From NCBI GenBank assembly GCA_965223435.1, contig CBDCWQ010000020.1:930001-994000 (forward strand): a stretch of DNA of 64,000 nt. Direction: 5' to 3'. Positions 1 through 8,592 of the stretch are shown piece by piece. Every line of letters begins with the position of its first letter. The first letter of the stretch is position 1. The translations under genes were made by a program, and so were the position numbers. Below the pieces are notes generated by a model. That model saw only the letters and a program-made list of their open reading frames with translations. It did no database searches and was not told the origin of the DNA. Source of the stretch: CBDCWQ01 sp965223435. GTDB lineage: Bacteria > Myxococcota > Kuafuiibacteriia > Kuafuiibacteriales > Kuafuiibacteriaceae.

Positions 1-1
1 G

Positions 2-106
2 GACGTGTCCCGCTTGGAGGGGGCGTCGCTCAACCAGACTTTGGCCCAGACGGGGGGCTTGCACCTTGCCTTTGGGCTTTTGCTATCCGTTGGTCTGGTG
101 CTTTAG
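2..106 (+). CDS. menA: 1,4-dihydroxy-2-naphthoate polyprenyltransferase, C-terminal end (partial)
   Basis: Only the last 34 codons lie in the window; the frame is open from base 2 and ends at TAG 104-106. The visible tail is LNQTLAQTGGLHLAF followed by a hydrophobic GLLLSVGLVL end, which fits the final membrane helix of UbiA-superfamily MenA proteins. The identification also leans on context: menC begins 8 bases after the stop on the same strand, followed by menE, so this is probably a men operon. MenA attaches the prenyl chain to DHNA in the inner membrane. The fragment is short, so the call is inferred. Confidence 0.65.
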   Translation, partial: DVSRLEGASLNQTLAQTGGLHLAFGLLLSVGLVL

Positions 107-114
107 GGGCGGGC

Positions 115-1233
115 GTGGCCAGCCGACGCGTGGACAGGGTTTCGATTCGGTATGTGGATGGCGCGATGCCGTCACCGGTGTCAAGCAGCCAAGCGCTTTT
201 CAGCCGCCGCCGGGCGGTCTTGTTGGAGATCTGGGATGCGGAGGGCACAAGGGGTCAGGGTGAGTTGGCGCCCTTACCGGGCTACTCTCCAGATTCCTTA
301 GAGGAGGGCGTCGAGGCTCTCAGGCGCTTTGACTTTGGCGCGGCGGAAGGCCTTGCTCGGTCGAGCACGCTACGCCACGATGTGGTGCAGGTGTTGTCGT
401 CGATATCGGCGGCGGTGCCGTCGGCGCGTTTTTGTGTGGAAACCGCACTCTTGGATTGGCTCGGGCGTTGTGCGGGTCTTCCGGTGACCGAACTTCTCGG
501 GGGGGCGAGGGCATCGGCGGTGTCTTTGGCCACCTGGGTTCCCGGGCCGGGCAGAGAGCTTGCCCGCCAAGCGGCGCGGGGGATGGGCACCGGTGGCACG
601 CCAACGTTCAAGTTCAAGATCGGGCGACCGGGGTGCTTGGAGGACGAATTGGCGGGCGCGGAATGCATTCGGGCTCGCTACGGCCAAAAAGCCCGCATCC
701 GGTTCGACGCCAACGGAGCGTTTGGCGAGGATCGCCTCGACTGGCTGCTTCAGCGTTTGGCGCCTTTTGACCCTGAATTCGTGGAAGAGCCGGTGGATTT
801 TGGGTCTGAGGTTCCTAAGGTCGATGCCCCGGTTTGCATCGCGCTCGATGAATCCCTGGCGCGCCGGAGGGTCGATTTTGTTCGCCGGGCTTTTGAGACG
901 AGCGCCGTTCGCTTTGTGGTGCTCAAGCCGGTGCTTCTCGGGGGGCTCTTTTGTGCCCTTTCGTGGGCGGAGGAGGCTCATCGCGTGGGGGTTGTGGCGC
1001 TGGTCTCCCATACGCTCGATGGGCCGGTGGGGCACGCGGCCGCGTCTCAGCTCGCCCTGTGCCTGCCGCCGCTCGGTTATGCCGCCGGTCTTGGTCTCCA
1101 TCCGGGCTTGGCTGTTTGGCCTCCGTCGGACCTGCCGCACGTGGGGTCCGGCGGACTGAAAGCCACACCGCGCCCCGGCCTTGGGCTGACTTTCGAGACT
1201 GAGGTGGGGCTTGGCGAGCCTATCTATCTTTGA
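115..1233 (+). CDS. menC: o-succinylbenzoate synthase (enolase superfamily)
   Basis: MenC dehydrates SHCHC to o-succinylbenzoate in menaquinone synthesis. The 372-residue protein has the enolase-superfamily pattern: a KFK motif (K166, K168) supplying the catalytic base, metal ligands D198 (RFDANG), E224/E225 (FVEEPV) and D245 (ALDES), and the opposite lysine K271 (LKPVLLGG). The length is normal for the family. The start is GTG at 115, right after the menA stop, and the 3' end overlaps menE by 23 bases, so translation is probably coupled. Related superfamily members (dipeptide epimerase, NSAR) share these residues; the men neighbours decide the call. Confidence 0.9.
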   Translation: MASRRVDRVSIRYVDGAMPSPVSSSQALFSRRRAVLLEIWDAEGTRGQGELAPLPGYSPDSLEEGVEALRRFDFGAAEGLARSSTLRHDVVQVLSSISAAVPSARFCVETALLDWLGRCAGLPVTELLGGARASAVSLATWVPGPGRELARQAARGMGTGGTPTFKFKIGRPGCLEDELAGAECIRARYGQKARIRFDANGAFGEDRLDWLLQRLAPFDPEFVEEPVDFGSEVPKVDAPVCIALDESLARRRVDFVRRAFETSAVRFVVLKPVLLGGLFCALSWAEEAHRVGVVALVSHTLDGPVGHAAASQLALCLPPLGYAAGLGLHPGLAVWPPSDLPHVGSGGLKATPRPGLGLTFETEVGLGEPIYL

Positions 1234-2605
1234 GGCGGAAAAACGCTTCCCGAATCGGGTGGCGCTGATCGTTCAAGGCAGGACGCGGTCTTATCGAGAC
1301 CTGGCGGCGCGGGCGCGTCAGGCTCTGGTGGCGCTTCGTGCGCAAGGCGCGGCCTCTGGCTTGGGGCCTTCGTCGCCCGTCGCATGGGTCGCGTCCAATA
1401 CCGAGGATTCGGTGGCGATGTTGTGGGCCTTGTCATCGCTAGGGGTTCCGGTGGTTCTCATTCACCCTCGGTTGGTGCCCCTAGAGCGGGACCGGCTGCT
1501 CAAGATGACCGGCGCGCGTTTGCTAGATGGTTCATGCGCGGTTATCGGCGAAACAAGTATGGGCGAAACAAGTTCGCCGGCCGCGTCTTTGCATCACCCG
1601 GAGTCGATTTTTGCGGTGATCTTCAGTTCGGGCACCACCGGTACCCCCAAGGGGGTGTGCCTGAGTCGCCGGGCGGTGATGGAGGCCGCGCGGGCGAGTG
1701 CCGACAACCTTGGATGGCAGGCGGGTGACCGGTGGCTCCTCTCTTTGCCCATGGCCCACATCGGTGGGCTTTCCATTCTGACGCGGGCTCTGTTGGGAGG
1801 GCGCACGGTCGTGGTTTCCGACCAGACTTCGTTTGACGTCGAAAGGACCATCCACGAACTCGAAGCGCACCGGATCACCCTCACGTCGTGGGTACCCACC
1901 GTTTTGGACCGGATGCTGCGAAGGCGGCCTATGTGGACGCCCCCGGCGCACCTCAGAGCCATTTTATTGGGGGGTGCACCCTGGAGCCAGGCGAGTCGCG
2001 AAGAGGCCCGAAAGCGGGGCTGGCCGGTTCTGGCGAGCTACGGCTTGACGGAGGCCTGTTCGCAGGTGACGACCGAGCGTTACGGCCAGCCACCGCCGCC
2101 AAAGGGCAGTGGTCAGCCGCTTTTGGGGACCGAGCTTCGGATTGTGGACCAGGAGATTCAGATTCGAAGCCAAAGCTTGTTTTCAGGGTACTGGGGGGCG
2201 ACGAGGAGCCCTTTTGGTGCCGACGGATGGTTTTCCACAGGGGACCTTGGCGCCATCGGTTCGGGCGGGGTGCTCCACGTGTTGGGCCGTAAGGACGATG
2301 TGGTGATTACCGGGGGAGAAAACGTGCATCCCACGGAGGTCGAAACGGCGCTCACCTCATGGGATCGAATCGATGACGCCGCGGTCTGGGGCGCGGCGGA
2401 CGCCCATTGGGGGCAGGTGGTGGTGGCGGCTTTGGCGGGGCCCAAGCCCCACCCGACGGAGGCCGAGCTCACCGCATTCCTTGCGACCCGGCTGGCCGCG
2501 TTTAAGCGGCCCAAGCGCGTCCGGTGGATGCTGGCGCTCCCCCGAACGGCGTCGGGCAAGATCGACAGGGCGGCGTTGAAGCATTCTACGGCGTGGGCTC
2601 GGTAG
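1211..2605 (+). CDS. menE: o-succinylbenzoate--CoA ligase
   Basis: This adenylate-forming enzyme activates o-succinylbenzoate to its CoA thioester, the step after MenC. The 464-residue protein shows the AMP-binding signature SSGTTGTPKGV, then YGLTEACS, the GWFSTGDLG and LGRKDDVVITGGENV core motifs, and the C-terminal catalytic lysine K450 in RTASGKIDR. The TTG start at 1211 sits directly behind GAGGTGGGG, a strong ribosome site inside the end of menC. Its last 20 bases overlap the convergent thioesterase gene. A general acyl-CoA ligase cannot be excluded by sequence, but the short length and the position make MenE likely. Confidence 0.9.
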   Translation: MASLSIFEAEKRFPNRVALIVQGRTRSYRDLAARARQALVALRAQGAASGLGPSSPVAWVASNTEDSVAMLWALSSLGVPVVLIHPRLVPLERDRLLKMTGARLLDGSCAVIGETSMGETSSPAASLHHPESIFAVIFSSGTTGTPKGVCLSRRAVMEAARASADNLGWQAGDRWLLSLPMAHIGGLSILTRALLGGRTVVVSDQTSFDVERTIHELEAHRITLTSWVPTVLDRMLRRRPMWTPPAHLRAILLGGAPWSQASREEARKRGWPVLASYGLTEACSQVTTERYGQPPPPKGSGQPLLGTELRIVDQEIQIRSQSLFSGYWGATRSPFGADGWFSTGDLGAIGSGGVLHVLGRKDDVVITGGENVHPTEVETALTSWDRIDDAAVWGAADAHWGQVVVAALAGPKPHPTEAELTAFLATRLAAFKRPKRVRWMLALPRTASGKIDRAALKHSTAWAR

Positions 2606-3056
2606 ACGGGGAGCCTAAGCTGAGGTCCGGGAGGTCGGCAAAGATCTGATGTACCAAGGGGGGCAGTTCGATGGCGCGAAAACGCGTGCGGTCCACACAG
2701 GTGTGGGTGGTGTGCCCGCGGGCCGCGACGTCGCCGTCCATCTTTTGCAGTCGGTAGCCGACGCTGACCCGCTTTTCTTCCGCCCGTTTGCCGACCAGTT
2801 CGACCGTAAATCGGTCGCCGAATCGAAGCGGACGGTAAAAGTCGAGTTCGGCATGGGTGATGGGCAAAAGCCATGTCGCCTCGGCCATGATCCGCTCAAG
2901 TCCCATGTGCTGGGCGTCCAAAAAAGCGGCAAAGGCTTCGTGGCAGTATTCAAGGATCCGCGGGTAAAAAACGATGCCCGCGGCGTCCACATCTTGGAAT
3001 TTGACTTTGGCCTGATGGACGTAGCCGGCTCGGGTGTCCTGCAGTGAATCGGGCAT
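2586..3056 (-). CDS. hot-dog fold acyl-CoA thioesterase, candidate DHNA-CoA thioesterase
   Basis: A 156-residue 4HBT-type thioesterase. The N-terminal motif FQDVDAAGIVFYPRILEYCHE carries the conserved aspartate and tyrosine of the YbgC/4-hydroxybenzoyl-CoA thioesterase group. The frame is open to 3230, but ATG at 3056 is preferred: it places the hot-dog domain about a dozen residues from the N-terminus and avoids running into hemH, whose start is 49 bases away in the other direction. Menaquinone synthesis needs hydrolysis of DHNA-CoA after MenB; the location against menE makes this gene a good candidate, but that substrate is inferred from context. Confidence 0.8.
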   Translation of the reverse strand: MPDSLQDTRAGYVHQAKVKFQDVDAAGIVFYPRILEYCHEAFAAFLDAQHMGLERIMAEATWLLPITHAELDFYRPLRFGDRFTVELVGKRAEEKRVSVGYRLQKMDGDVAARGHTTHTCVDRTRFRAIELPPLVHQIFADLPDLSLGSPSTEPTP

Positions 3057-3105
3057 TTGAAGATCTCTTATCAGTTCGGCGGGCTTGTGGCATGTTCGAA
3101 CGGGT

Positions 3106-4143
3106 ATGGGAGGCCGTTCACCGCGTGTTGGTGTGCTCTTGGTCAATCTCGGGACGCCAGATTCGCCCCGGGTCTCTGATGTCCGCCGATATCTTGCTGA
3201 ATTTCTTTCGGATCCCCGGGTGATTGACATGAATCCCGTCGGGCGCTGGTTGCTGCTGCACGCGGTGATCCTTCGGTTTCGACCCCGAAAGTCGGCGGAG
3301 GCTTACCGAAGCATCTGGAGTCCTGAAGGTTCTCCTCTTTTGGTGCATTCGAGGGCACTCGTCGATGCGGTTCAGGCCCGACTTGGCGATGGGTTTCGGG
3401 TCGCATTGGGCATGCGTTACGGCAAACCGTCGATTCGACAGGCGGTGGAACAGCTGACTCAAGAGGACCTCGGCCACCTGGTGGTCTTTCCGCTCTTTCC
3501 TCAGTACGCCTCCGCCGCGACCGGTTCGGCGCTGGAAGAAGTCTATCGGGTTGCGGGCCGCCTCGGTGCGGTGCCGGCGATCCGCGCCATCGGTGCTTTT
3601 TACGCGCACGACGGTTTTGTGGATGCGTTTGTGGAACAGGCGCGTCCGCAACTTGCAGACTTTCGGCCAGACTACGTTCTAATGAGCTATCACGGGCTTC
3701 CGGAGCGCCAGGTGCAAAAAGGGGATCCGAGCGGCTCGTATTGTTTGGCGCGCGAGGGATGCTGCGAGACACTTGGCCCCCAAAACCGGAATTGCTATCG
3801 CGCGCAGTGTTTTGGCACGACGCGTGCCCTTCAGGCTGGTTTAGGCCTGACCCCACAGAACTCCGGGCTTTCCTTCCAGTCACGACTTGGTCGTATCCCC
3901 TGGATTCAGCCCTACACCGACGAGGTGCTCAAGACCCTGGCGGGGCAAGGGGTCAAGCGGTTGGCGGTCTTGTGCCCGTCTTTCGTGGCCGATTGCCTCG
4001 AGACGCTTGAGGAGATCGGCATTCGGGCCCGGGATACCTGGCTCGCGCTCGGGGGTGAGGCGCTCTTGCTGGTTCCTTGCCCCAACGCCCATCCGCGGTG
4101 GGTGGACGCCGTGGCGGATCTTGTTCAGGGGACAGGGCCGTAA
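3106..4143 (+). CDS. hemH: ferrochelatase with internal cysteine cluster
   Basis: Ferrochelatase inserts ferrous iron into protoporphyrin IX (or coproporphyrin III). The 345-residue protein has the N-terminal GVLLVNLGTPDSP motif, the catalytic histidine in SYHGLPERQVQKGDP, and the IQPYTDE motif. Unusually, an insertion after KGDP holds five cysteines: C213, C219, C220, C230 and C235. Ferrochelatases of Myxococcus xanthus type are known to bind a [2Fe-2S] cluster through an internal segment of about 20 residues, and this fits. I chose ATG 3106; an upstream TTG at 3085 would add seven non-conserved residues. The gene diverges from the thioesterase. Confidence 0.95.
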   Translation: MGGRSPRVGVLLVNLGTPDSPRVSDVRRYLAEFLSDPRVIDMNPVGRWLLLHAVILRFRPRKSAEAYRSIWSPEGSPLLVHSRALVDAVQARLGDGFRVALGMRYGKPSIRQAVEQLTQEDLGHLVVFPLFPQYASAATGSALEEVYRVAGRLGAVPAIRAIGAFYAHDGFVDAFVEQARPQLADFRPDYVLMSYHGLPERQVQKGDPSGSYCLAREGCCETLGPQNRNCYRAQCFGTTRALQAGLGLTPQNSGLSFQSRLGRIPWIQPYTDEVLKTLAGQGVKRLAVLCPSFVADCLETLEEIGIRARDTWLALGGEALLLVPCPNAHPRWVDAVADLVQGTGP

Positions 4144-4202
4144 GGCCAGTTGTTCCTCTTGGCCATGGCGAATGGCAGGTTTTCGTGAAATGTGTACGAA
4201 AG

Positions 4203-4218
4203 TGGCACAGTAGCTGCT
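4203..4218 (+). promoter_or_regulatory. putative sigma-54 (-24/-12) promoter
   Basis: TGGCACAGTAGCTGCT matches the RpoN consensus TGGCACG-N4-TTGC with invariant GG and GC at the right 12-base spacing; the first T of the -12 element is C. It lies 106 bases before the response-regulator start in a 180-base intergenic region. An inverted repeat TTTCGT/ACGAAA lies immediately upstream (about 4178-4198). The match is visible; its use is inferred. Confidence 0.55.
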
Positions 4219-4323
4219 CCAAATGGCCACGATTGGATCTCACTGAACGCTTGGCACGATCTTTCACTCGAACCCAGGGCGAAATCAGTGTAGCACCATG
4301 TGGGTCTCGAGAAGGGGGAAGCG

Positions 4324-5247
4324 GTGAGTCAGGAGAGCTTGGGGATTGTGATGGGTGAAGGCCCGCAGTCTGTTAAGTGGGGCAACCGCGAGGCGGTTCG
4401 TGCCCACCTCGATCCGATGGATCCTCGGCGTTCGCCCGCCACGATCAACACTGCGGCGGATGTGTCCGGAGATTTTCGGTCTCGCTTGGATGGTGATCCC
4501 CGCCCATCGCCCCGCACAGAGCTTCAGGATGCGAAGGTGTTGCTCGTCGACGACGATGCGTTGACGGTGCGCTCTTTGGAACGCGTGCTTCGCAGCCAAG
4601 GGTGCAAGGTCGTCACGGCCACCAGCGTGCAGGGGGCCCGCCAGCAAATCGCGCAAGCCGAGGGTGATTTGGACGCGGCCGTCGTCGATTTTTTCTTGCT
4701 CGATGAGCGGGGCGCCGACCTGATCGCGGAACTTCGCCATCGCCCGACACCGTGCTCGGCCCTGATGATCACCGGCCGGGGAGAGCGAGAGGCCGCCCGG
4801 GCAGCGATTGCCGCCGGGGCCCATGACTTTTTACTGAAGCCTTTTGAGGTCTCAGATTTTGTCGCGGCCGTTGGAAGGACCATTCGCCGGACAAAAGTCT
4901 GGCGAGAGCGCCTCGGCCGGCTGAGCCCCGGCGCATCCATGCCGGGGCAAGAAGCCAGCGCGGGACAAGTGGGGCGCAAACAGCGGGCCCAGGGTCTTCC
5001 GGACCTGATCATTTGCGCAGACCGACTGGCCAAGCGGGGCAACCTGTCGGCTCGAGAGCGCGAGATTCTAGAGCAGCTTCTGATCGGTCGCCGCAATAGC
5101 GAAATTGCAGGTGTCCTTGGCATCACTGCAAGAACGGTCAAGTTTCACGTCGCCAACATCCTCCGAAAGCTGGGCGCCGACTCTCGTGGAGACGTGCTCC
5201 GGTTGCTTTTTGACGACGAGCAGGAAGAGTCCGAAATCGACCTCTAG
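4324..5247 (+). CDS. response regulator, receiver plus LuxR-type HTH
   Basis: A 307-residue DNA-binding response regulator. After a poorly conserved N-terminal extension of about 69 residues, the receiver domain shows VLLVDDD (D76-D78), phospho-acceptor D122, T150 and K172. A basic, probably flexible linker (about 185-235) leads to a LuxR/GerE helix-turn-helix from L241 (LSAREREILEQLL, then GITARTVKFHVANILRKL). GTG 4324 is preferred to GTG 4300 because GAGAAGGGGGAAGCG lies just before it. No histidine kinase is adjacent, so its partner is unknown. The REC-LuxR order is classical NarL type, but the long N-terminal extension is unusual. A sigma-54-like promoter lies upstream. Confidence 0.88.
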   Translation: MSQESLGIVMGEGPQSVKWGNREAVRAHLDPMDPRRSPATINTAADVSGDFRSRLDGDPRPSPRTELQDAKVLLVDDDALTVRSLERVLRSQGCKVVTATSVQGARQQIAQAEGDLDAAVVDFFLLDERGADLIAELRHRPTPCSALMITGRGEREAARAAIAAGAHDFLLKPFEVSDFVAAVGRTIRRTKVWRERLGRLSPGASMPGQEASAGQVGRKQRAQGLPDLIICADRLAKRGNLSAREREILEQLLIGRRNSEIAGVLGITARTVKFHVANILRKLGADSRGDVLRLLFDDEQEESEIDL

Positions 5248-5285
5248 AGCACATCCCAATATCACGCTGGCCCGGTCCTGGTGCC

Positions 5286-6779
5286 TTAGCCGAACAGCTC
5301 GGGGATGGTGCCGGTGACGTGTCCGAGGCTGGTGGTCTCTTCCAGGCCTACGGCCTGCATGCACGAAACCAGCACTTGGGCGGGGTGGCGCCGTTTGTCC
5401 CCTTGGGCGCCATCATGGATATGGAGTCCGCCGGCCAGCCCGCCCGCGTGGCCCGCAACACCCAGCACCATGCGTTCGGTGGAGTGGGTGGTTTGACCTT
5501 CGCTGGCGCTGCCGTTGACGTCTTTGCCGAATCCCGCTTCAGGCATGAACACGATGGCAGAGTTGTCGAGCAGGGTGCCGCTGCCTTCGGGCGTGTCCAG
5601 CAGTTTTTGGACCAAATAGGCATAGTGTTTGACATGCCACTGGAGGCACAGGCTGACCGCCTGGTGGCTGTGGGCTTTGACCTCGACCCCGTCGTGGGTG
5701 AACGTTCCTTTGGAGTCGCCGTGGCCAATACCGTGAAGCTCATAGGGGAGCCCCAGTGGCTCCATGCGCATGTGGGACTGGAACATGGTGAGCATCAAGG
5801 TCGCCGAACGGCTCAGGTCGCATGCAAAGGCCATATGGATGAGATCGGCAAACACGCGCGCCCGCTCGTCCTCGCCGCTGTAGCCATTGCTCGTCTTGCT
5901 TTGGGCCGGTGGGTCTTCGCCCGGATTTTGTGGGGCCCGACAGGCCCCTTGGGCCTCGGGCGGTAGCCGTGAGACGCGCTCGGAGAGTTCTTGAATCTCC
6001 TGAAAATGCCGATCGAGGCGTTGGCAATCTCGGACCCCGAGGCAGGGCGCGAGTTTTTTCGCGCTCTGACGCACGAGGTCGAGCATGAACACACGTTGGT
6101 CGTGCTCGAAGACCTGGGCGCCGCTGGCGGCCCCTTTGGGGCTGAAGTTCCCGAACAGACTTCCGAAGGCAATTTGGGGGCTGCTGATGGCGGGCACCGG
6201 CCGATTGGTGTCGGAATAGGACATAAACTCGCGGCCCGCAGGACCCACCGACTCGTGGTAAAAGTTGGGTTGGGCCCGATAGACCAAACTGTGTTCGGGC
6301 GTCTTTTGGGCGTAAAAGTCAGCCACCACTTGATCCGAGGTCTTGCCGCAGCGCCGTGCGCTCGAGCTGTCCATGTTGACCCCACTGAGCAGCGGCGACT
6401 TGGCGCCGCAGTGAAAGTCAGGGTAGGCGCCGCTGTCTCCGCCGGTTGGGATGTACAGATTGGAGACGAGGCTGAAATGCTCCCGGAGGCCGGCCAAGGG
6501 GGTTAAGGGGGTGGTGATTTCGTAGTTCCGGCCGACGGTTTTCGGCTGTATGAAGTGTTGGTCGAGCGCGGGATGGTTTCGGTTGCCGGCGCTGTCCCAA
6601 GCAAGGCCGCTGCCCGCGAGGACAATCGCGTATCGTTTGCTGAACGAGGTATTGTCTTGCGCAAAGGCGTCGCCGTGGTCGTTGAGCATGATATCAAGGA
6701 CGGGAAGCGACAGGGCAACACCAGAAGCCCCTCTGAGAAATGTACGCCGGCTAAGGCGACGTTTCTTGATGAAATTCAC
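5286..6779 (-). CDS. DUF1552 (HXXSHH) exported protein
   Basis: A protein of about 497 residues with a twin-arginine signal (RLSRRTFLRGASGVALSLP) and the HXXSHH-family signature KAHSHQAVSL followed by HSTERMVLGVAGHAGG and a GLHI segment. DUF1552 proteins occur next to DUF1592/DUF1585 proteins in Planctomycetes and Myxococcota; their biochemical role is not established. The start is GTG 6779, one base after the stop of the upstream DUF1592 gene, whose last codons (GAGAGGAAAGG) form the ribosome site. The two genes are clearly co-transcribed and likely translationally coupled. Export by Tat suggests it folds, perhaps with a cofactor, before secretion. Confidence 0.85.
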   Translation of the reverse strand: MNFIKKRRLSRRTFLRGASGVALSLPVLDIMLNDHGDAFAQDNTSFSKRYAIVLAGSGLAWDSAGNRNHPALDQHFIQPKTVGRNYEITTPLTPLAGLREHFSLVSNLYIPTGGDSGAYPDFHCGAKSPLLSGVNMDSSSARRCGKTSDQVVADFYAQKTPEHSLVYRAQPNFYHESVGPAGREFMSYSDTNRPVPAISSPQIAFGSLFGNFSPKGAASGAQVFEHDQRVFMLDLVRQSAKKLAPCLGVRDCQRLDRHFQEIQELSERVSRLPPEAQGACRAPQNPGEDPPAQSKTSNGYSGEDERARVFADLIHMAFACDLSRSATLMLTMFQSHMRMEPLGLPYELHGIGHGDSKGTFTHDGVEVKAHSHQAVSLCLQWHVKHYAYLVQKLLDTPEGSGTLLDNSAIVFMPEAGFGKDVNGSASEGQTTHSTERMVLGVAGHAGGLAGGLHIHDGAQGDKRRHPAQVLVSCMQAVGLEETTSLGHVTGTIPELFG

Positions 6780-6780
6780 G

Positions 6781-8484
6781 TTATTCCCTTTCCTCTCGTC
6801 GTTGGGCAAAGCTTGGGTCCGAGGCGATGGCCAAAAGCGCGTCCTTGAACGTGTAGTGGCTTCTGAGCCCGGACCCCATGGCGGCCAAAGCGCCCGCGTC
6901 TTCGGTGCTTACCGGACGGCCGGTGGCAAAACGATACACCTGTTCTAAAAAGCAGGCTTCGAGGCGCCCGGACGCGACCAAAAGGTCGGAAAGACCTTTG
7001 GGCCCGTTGAAGTCGCCCACCCCGGCCACTTGCCCGTCTCCATCAATGGTGCACTCTGGCTTGCCATCATCGTGACTGCGGAAACGGCCGCGCTTGTCGT
7101 ATTGCTCCAGCCCAAAGCCTACCGGGTCCAGCTGGCTGTGGCAGCCCGCACAAGCGGGGGAGGTCCGGTGCGCTTTGTAGCGGTCTGTTTTGCATTCTTG
7201 GCCGCTCGGCGGCGCATCGACATCGACTTCGAGTTCTGGTGGGGGTGGGTTCACGGTTTCGCACATCAGGCGGGTCCGAATGAAGATGCCCCGTTGGGTC
7301 GGGCTGGTGTCGTCGAACTTGGAGAACGCTGACAAGACCGTGCCGTGCGAAAGCACGCCTTGCCTGGACGTGCCCCCGTAAGAAGACCAGGCCCAACCCG
7401 CGTTTGGTTCGTCGAGTCCATAGTGGCGGGCCAAAGGCGCATCGACAAAGGTCTCGTCAGACAAAAAGATCTCTTGGTAGGGCAGGTTTTCTTCGAAGAT
7501 GACCCTTCTTAGGAGCGTGTTGGTCTCGGTTCGCATCGAGGCCAAAAGGGCCGGTTCTTGGGGAAGGCTGGAGTAACCAAGCCACTGGGCGTGAAATCGT
7601 TCCATGTGCGAGACGGCTTTTTCGTTGTCCAGCATCTGGGTGACAACGGCCCTGCGTTTTTCGGGCGAGACCAGCGCCCCGTTTTGGGCTTGGAGAAAAA
7701 GCCACGCGTCGGGCATGGAGCCCCATATGAGATAGGACAACCGGCTTGCGACTTCGTAGTTGGAAAGGGCACGTACCTCATCTTCGCCGTCTATCGGGCT
7801 TCCTCGCTCGACGCGATACAAAAACTCTGGTTGCTGCAGCATGACTCTGATCAGCATGTCCACTGCGGTATAGAAGTTTGTTTCGACCTCTCCATCGTAC
7901 TCCTGGCGATTCCCCCGGTTGGCCCATTCGAGAAGGGGAACAAATAGATCCACCTCGGACGCTGGCATCGGTCGCCGAAGGGCTTTTTCACCAAAATCTT
8001 GGACCAGAGTGCGAAAGCATTCGGTGTCGGTTTTCGATTTGGGTTCGCAGGGGACAAAGCGGTTTCGTTTGTCATCCGTGGATAGAGCCAAAGAGGCGAC
8101 TTTGGCCGCGAGGATCTCCGCCGCTGCAATCAACTGGTCTGATGCCTCTTGGTCGAGGTAGTCGTTGTCAAAAGGCTGGCTGAAATCTTCAGGCAAAAGA
8201 CCGATGTGATCTGAAATGTCGACGCCGAGCAGATCGCGAACCGTGTTGAGGTATTCGTATCGGGTGAGTCGACGCGCTCCGCTCATGGGACTCGAAAGCT
8301 GTTGTTCTTTTTGGCCGGTGGTTCCCGGACCTTTTTCGCCTGTGGGGGTGTAAGCCGGCCCAAGTTCGGTGGTGCACGCGGGCCAAAGGACCGTCAGGGC
8401 GACGACTCGCCATCCGGGTGCACGAGCGGACCTCAAGGAAATAGACACTTTTATGATTGTGCTGGTGGCAACATGGATTTGCAA
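6781..8484 (-). CDS. DUF1587/1595/1592/1588/1585 multidomain lipoprotein with CxxCH
   Basis: A protein of about 567 residues. After a lipoprotein-like signal (LTVLWPAC) come the modules of this planctomycete-type family: the DUF1587 motif RLTRYEYLNTVRDLLGVD, a DUF1595/1592 region (LSNYEVASRLSYLIWGSMPD), DUF1588 with PACAGCHSQLDP, and DUF1585 at the C-terminus. CAGCH is a possible covalent heme-c site, so a periplasmic electron-transfer or oxidative role is plausible but unproven. The start is uncertain: ATG 8484 gives a long n-region; an internal GTG 12 codons later would also work. The partner DUF1552 gene follows by one base. Confidence 0.85.
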   Translation of the reverse strand: MQIHVATSTIIKVSISLRSARAPGWRVVALTVLWPACTTELGPAYTPTGEKGPGTTGQKEQQLSSPMSGARRLTRYEYLNTVRDLLGVDISDHIGLLPEDFSQPFDNDYLDQEASDQLIAAAEILAAKVASLALSTDDKRNRFVPCEPKSKTDTECFRTLVQDFGEKALRRPMPASEVDLFVPLLEWANRGNRQEYDGEVETNFYTAVDMLIRVMLQQPEFLYRVERGSPIDGEDEVRALSNYEVASRLSYLIWGSMPDAWLFLQAQNGALVSPEKRRAVVTQMLDNEKAVSHMERFHAQWLGYSSLPQEPALLASMRTETNTLLRRVIFEENLPYQEIFLSDETFVDAPLARHYGLDEPNAGWAWSSYGGTSRQGVLSHGTVLSAFSKFDDTSPTQRGIFIRTRLMCETVNPPPPELEVDVDAPPSGQECKTDRYKAHRTSPACAGCHSQLDPVGFGLEQYDKRGRFRSHDDGKPECTIDGDGQVAGVGDFNGPKGLSDLLVASGRLEACFLEQVYRFATGRPVSTEDAGALAAMGSGLRSHYTFKDALLAIASDPSFAQRREERE

Positions 8485-8592
8485 TCACGCGAAAGAAGAA
8501 CAAAGCCTCTGTCCCGTTTTGGCAAACGGGGACGAGACCCCTGTTGGGGGCTAGGGCCTCCATTGGGGTCGTGTTCCCCCAGGGTTTTGTGT

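Noticed and set aside
4250..4266. Second sigma-54-like site, TTGGCACGATCTTTCAC
   Set aside because: The -24 half is perfect, but the -12 half lacks the invariant GC, so the site at 4203-4218 is preferred.
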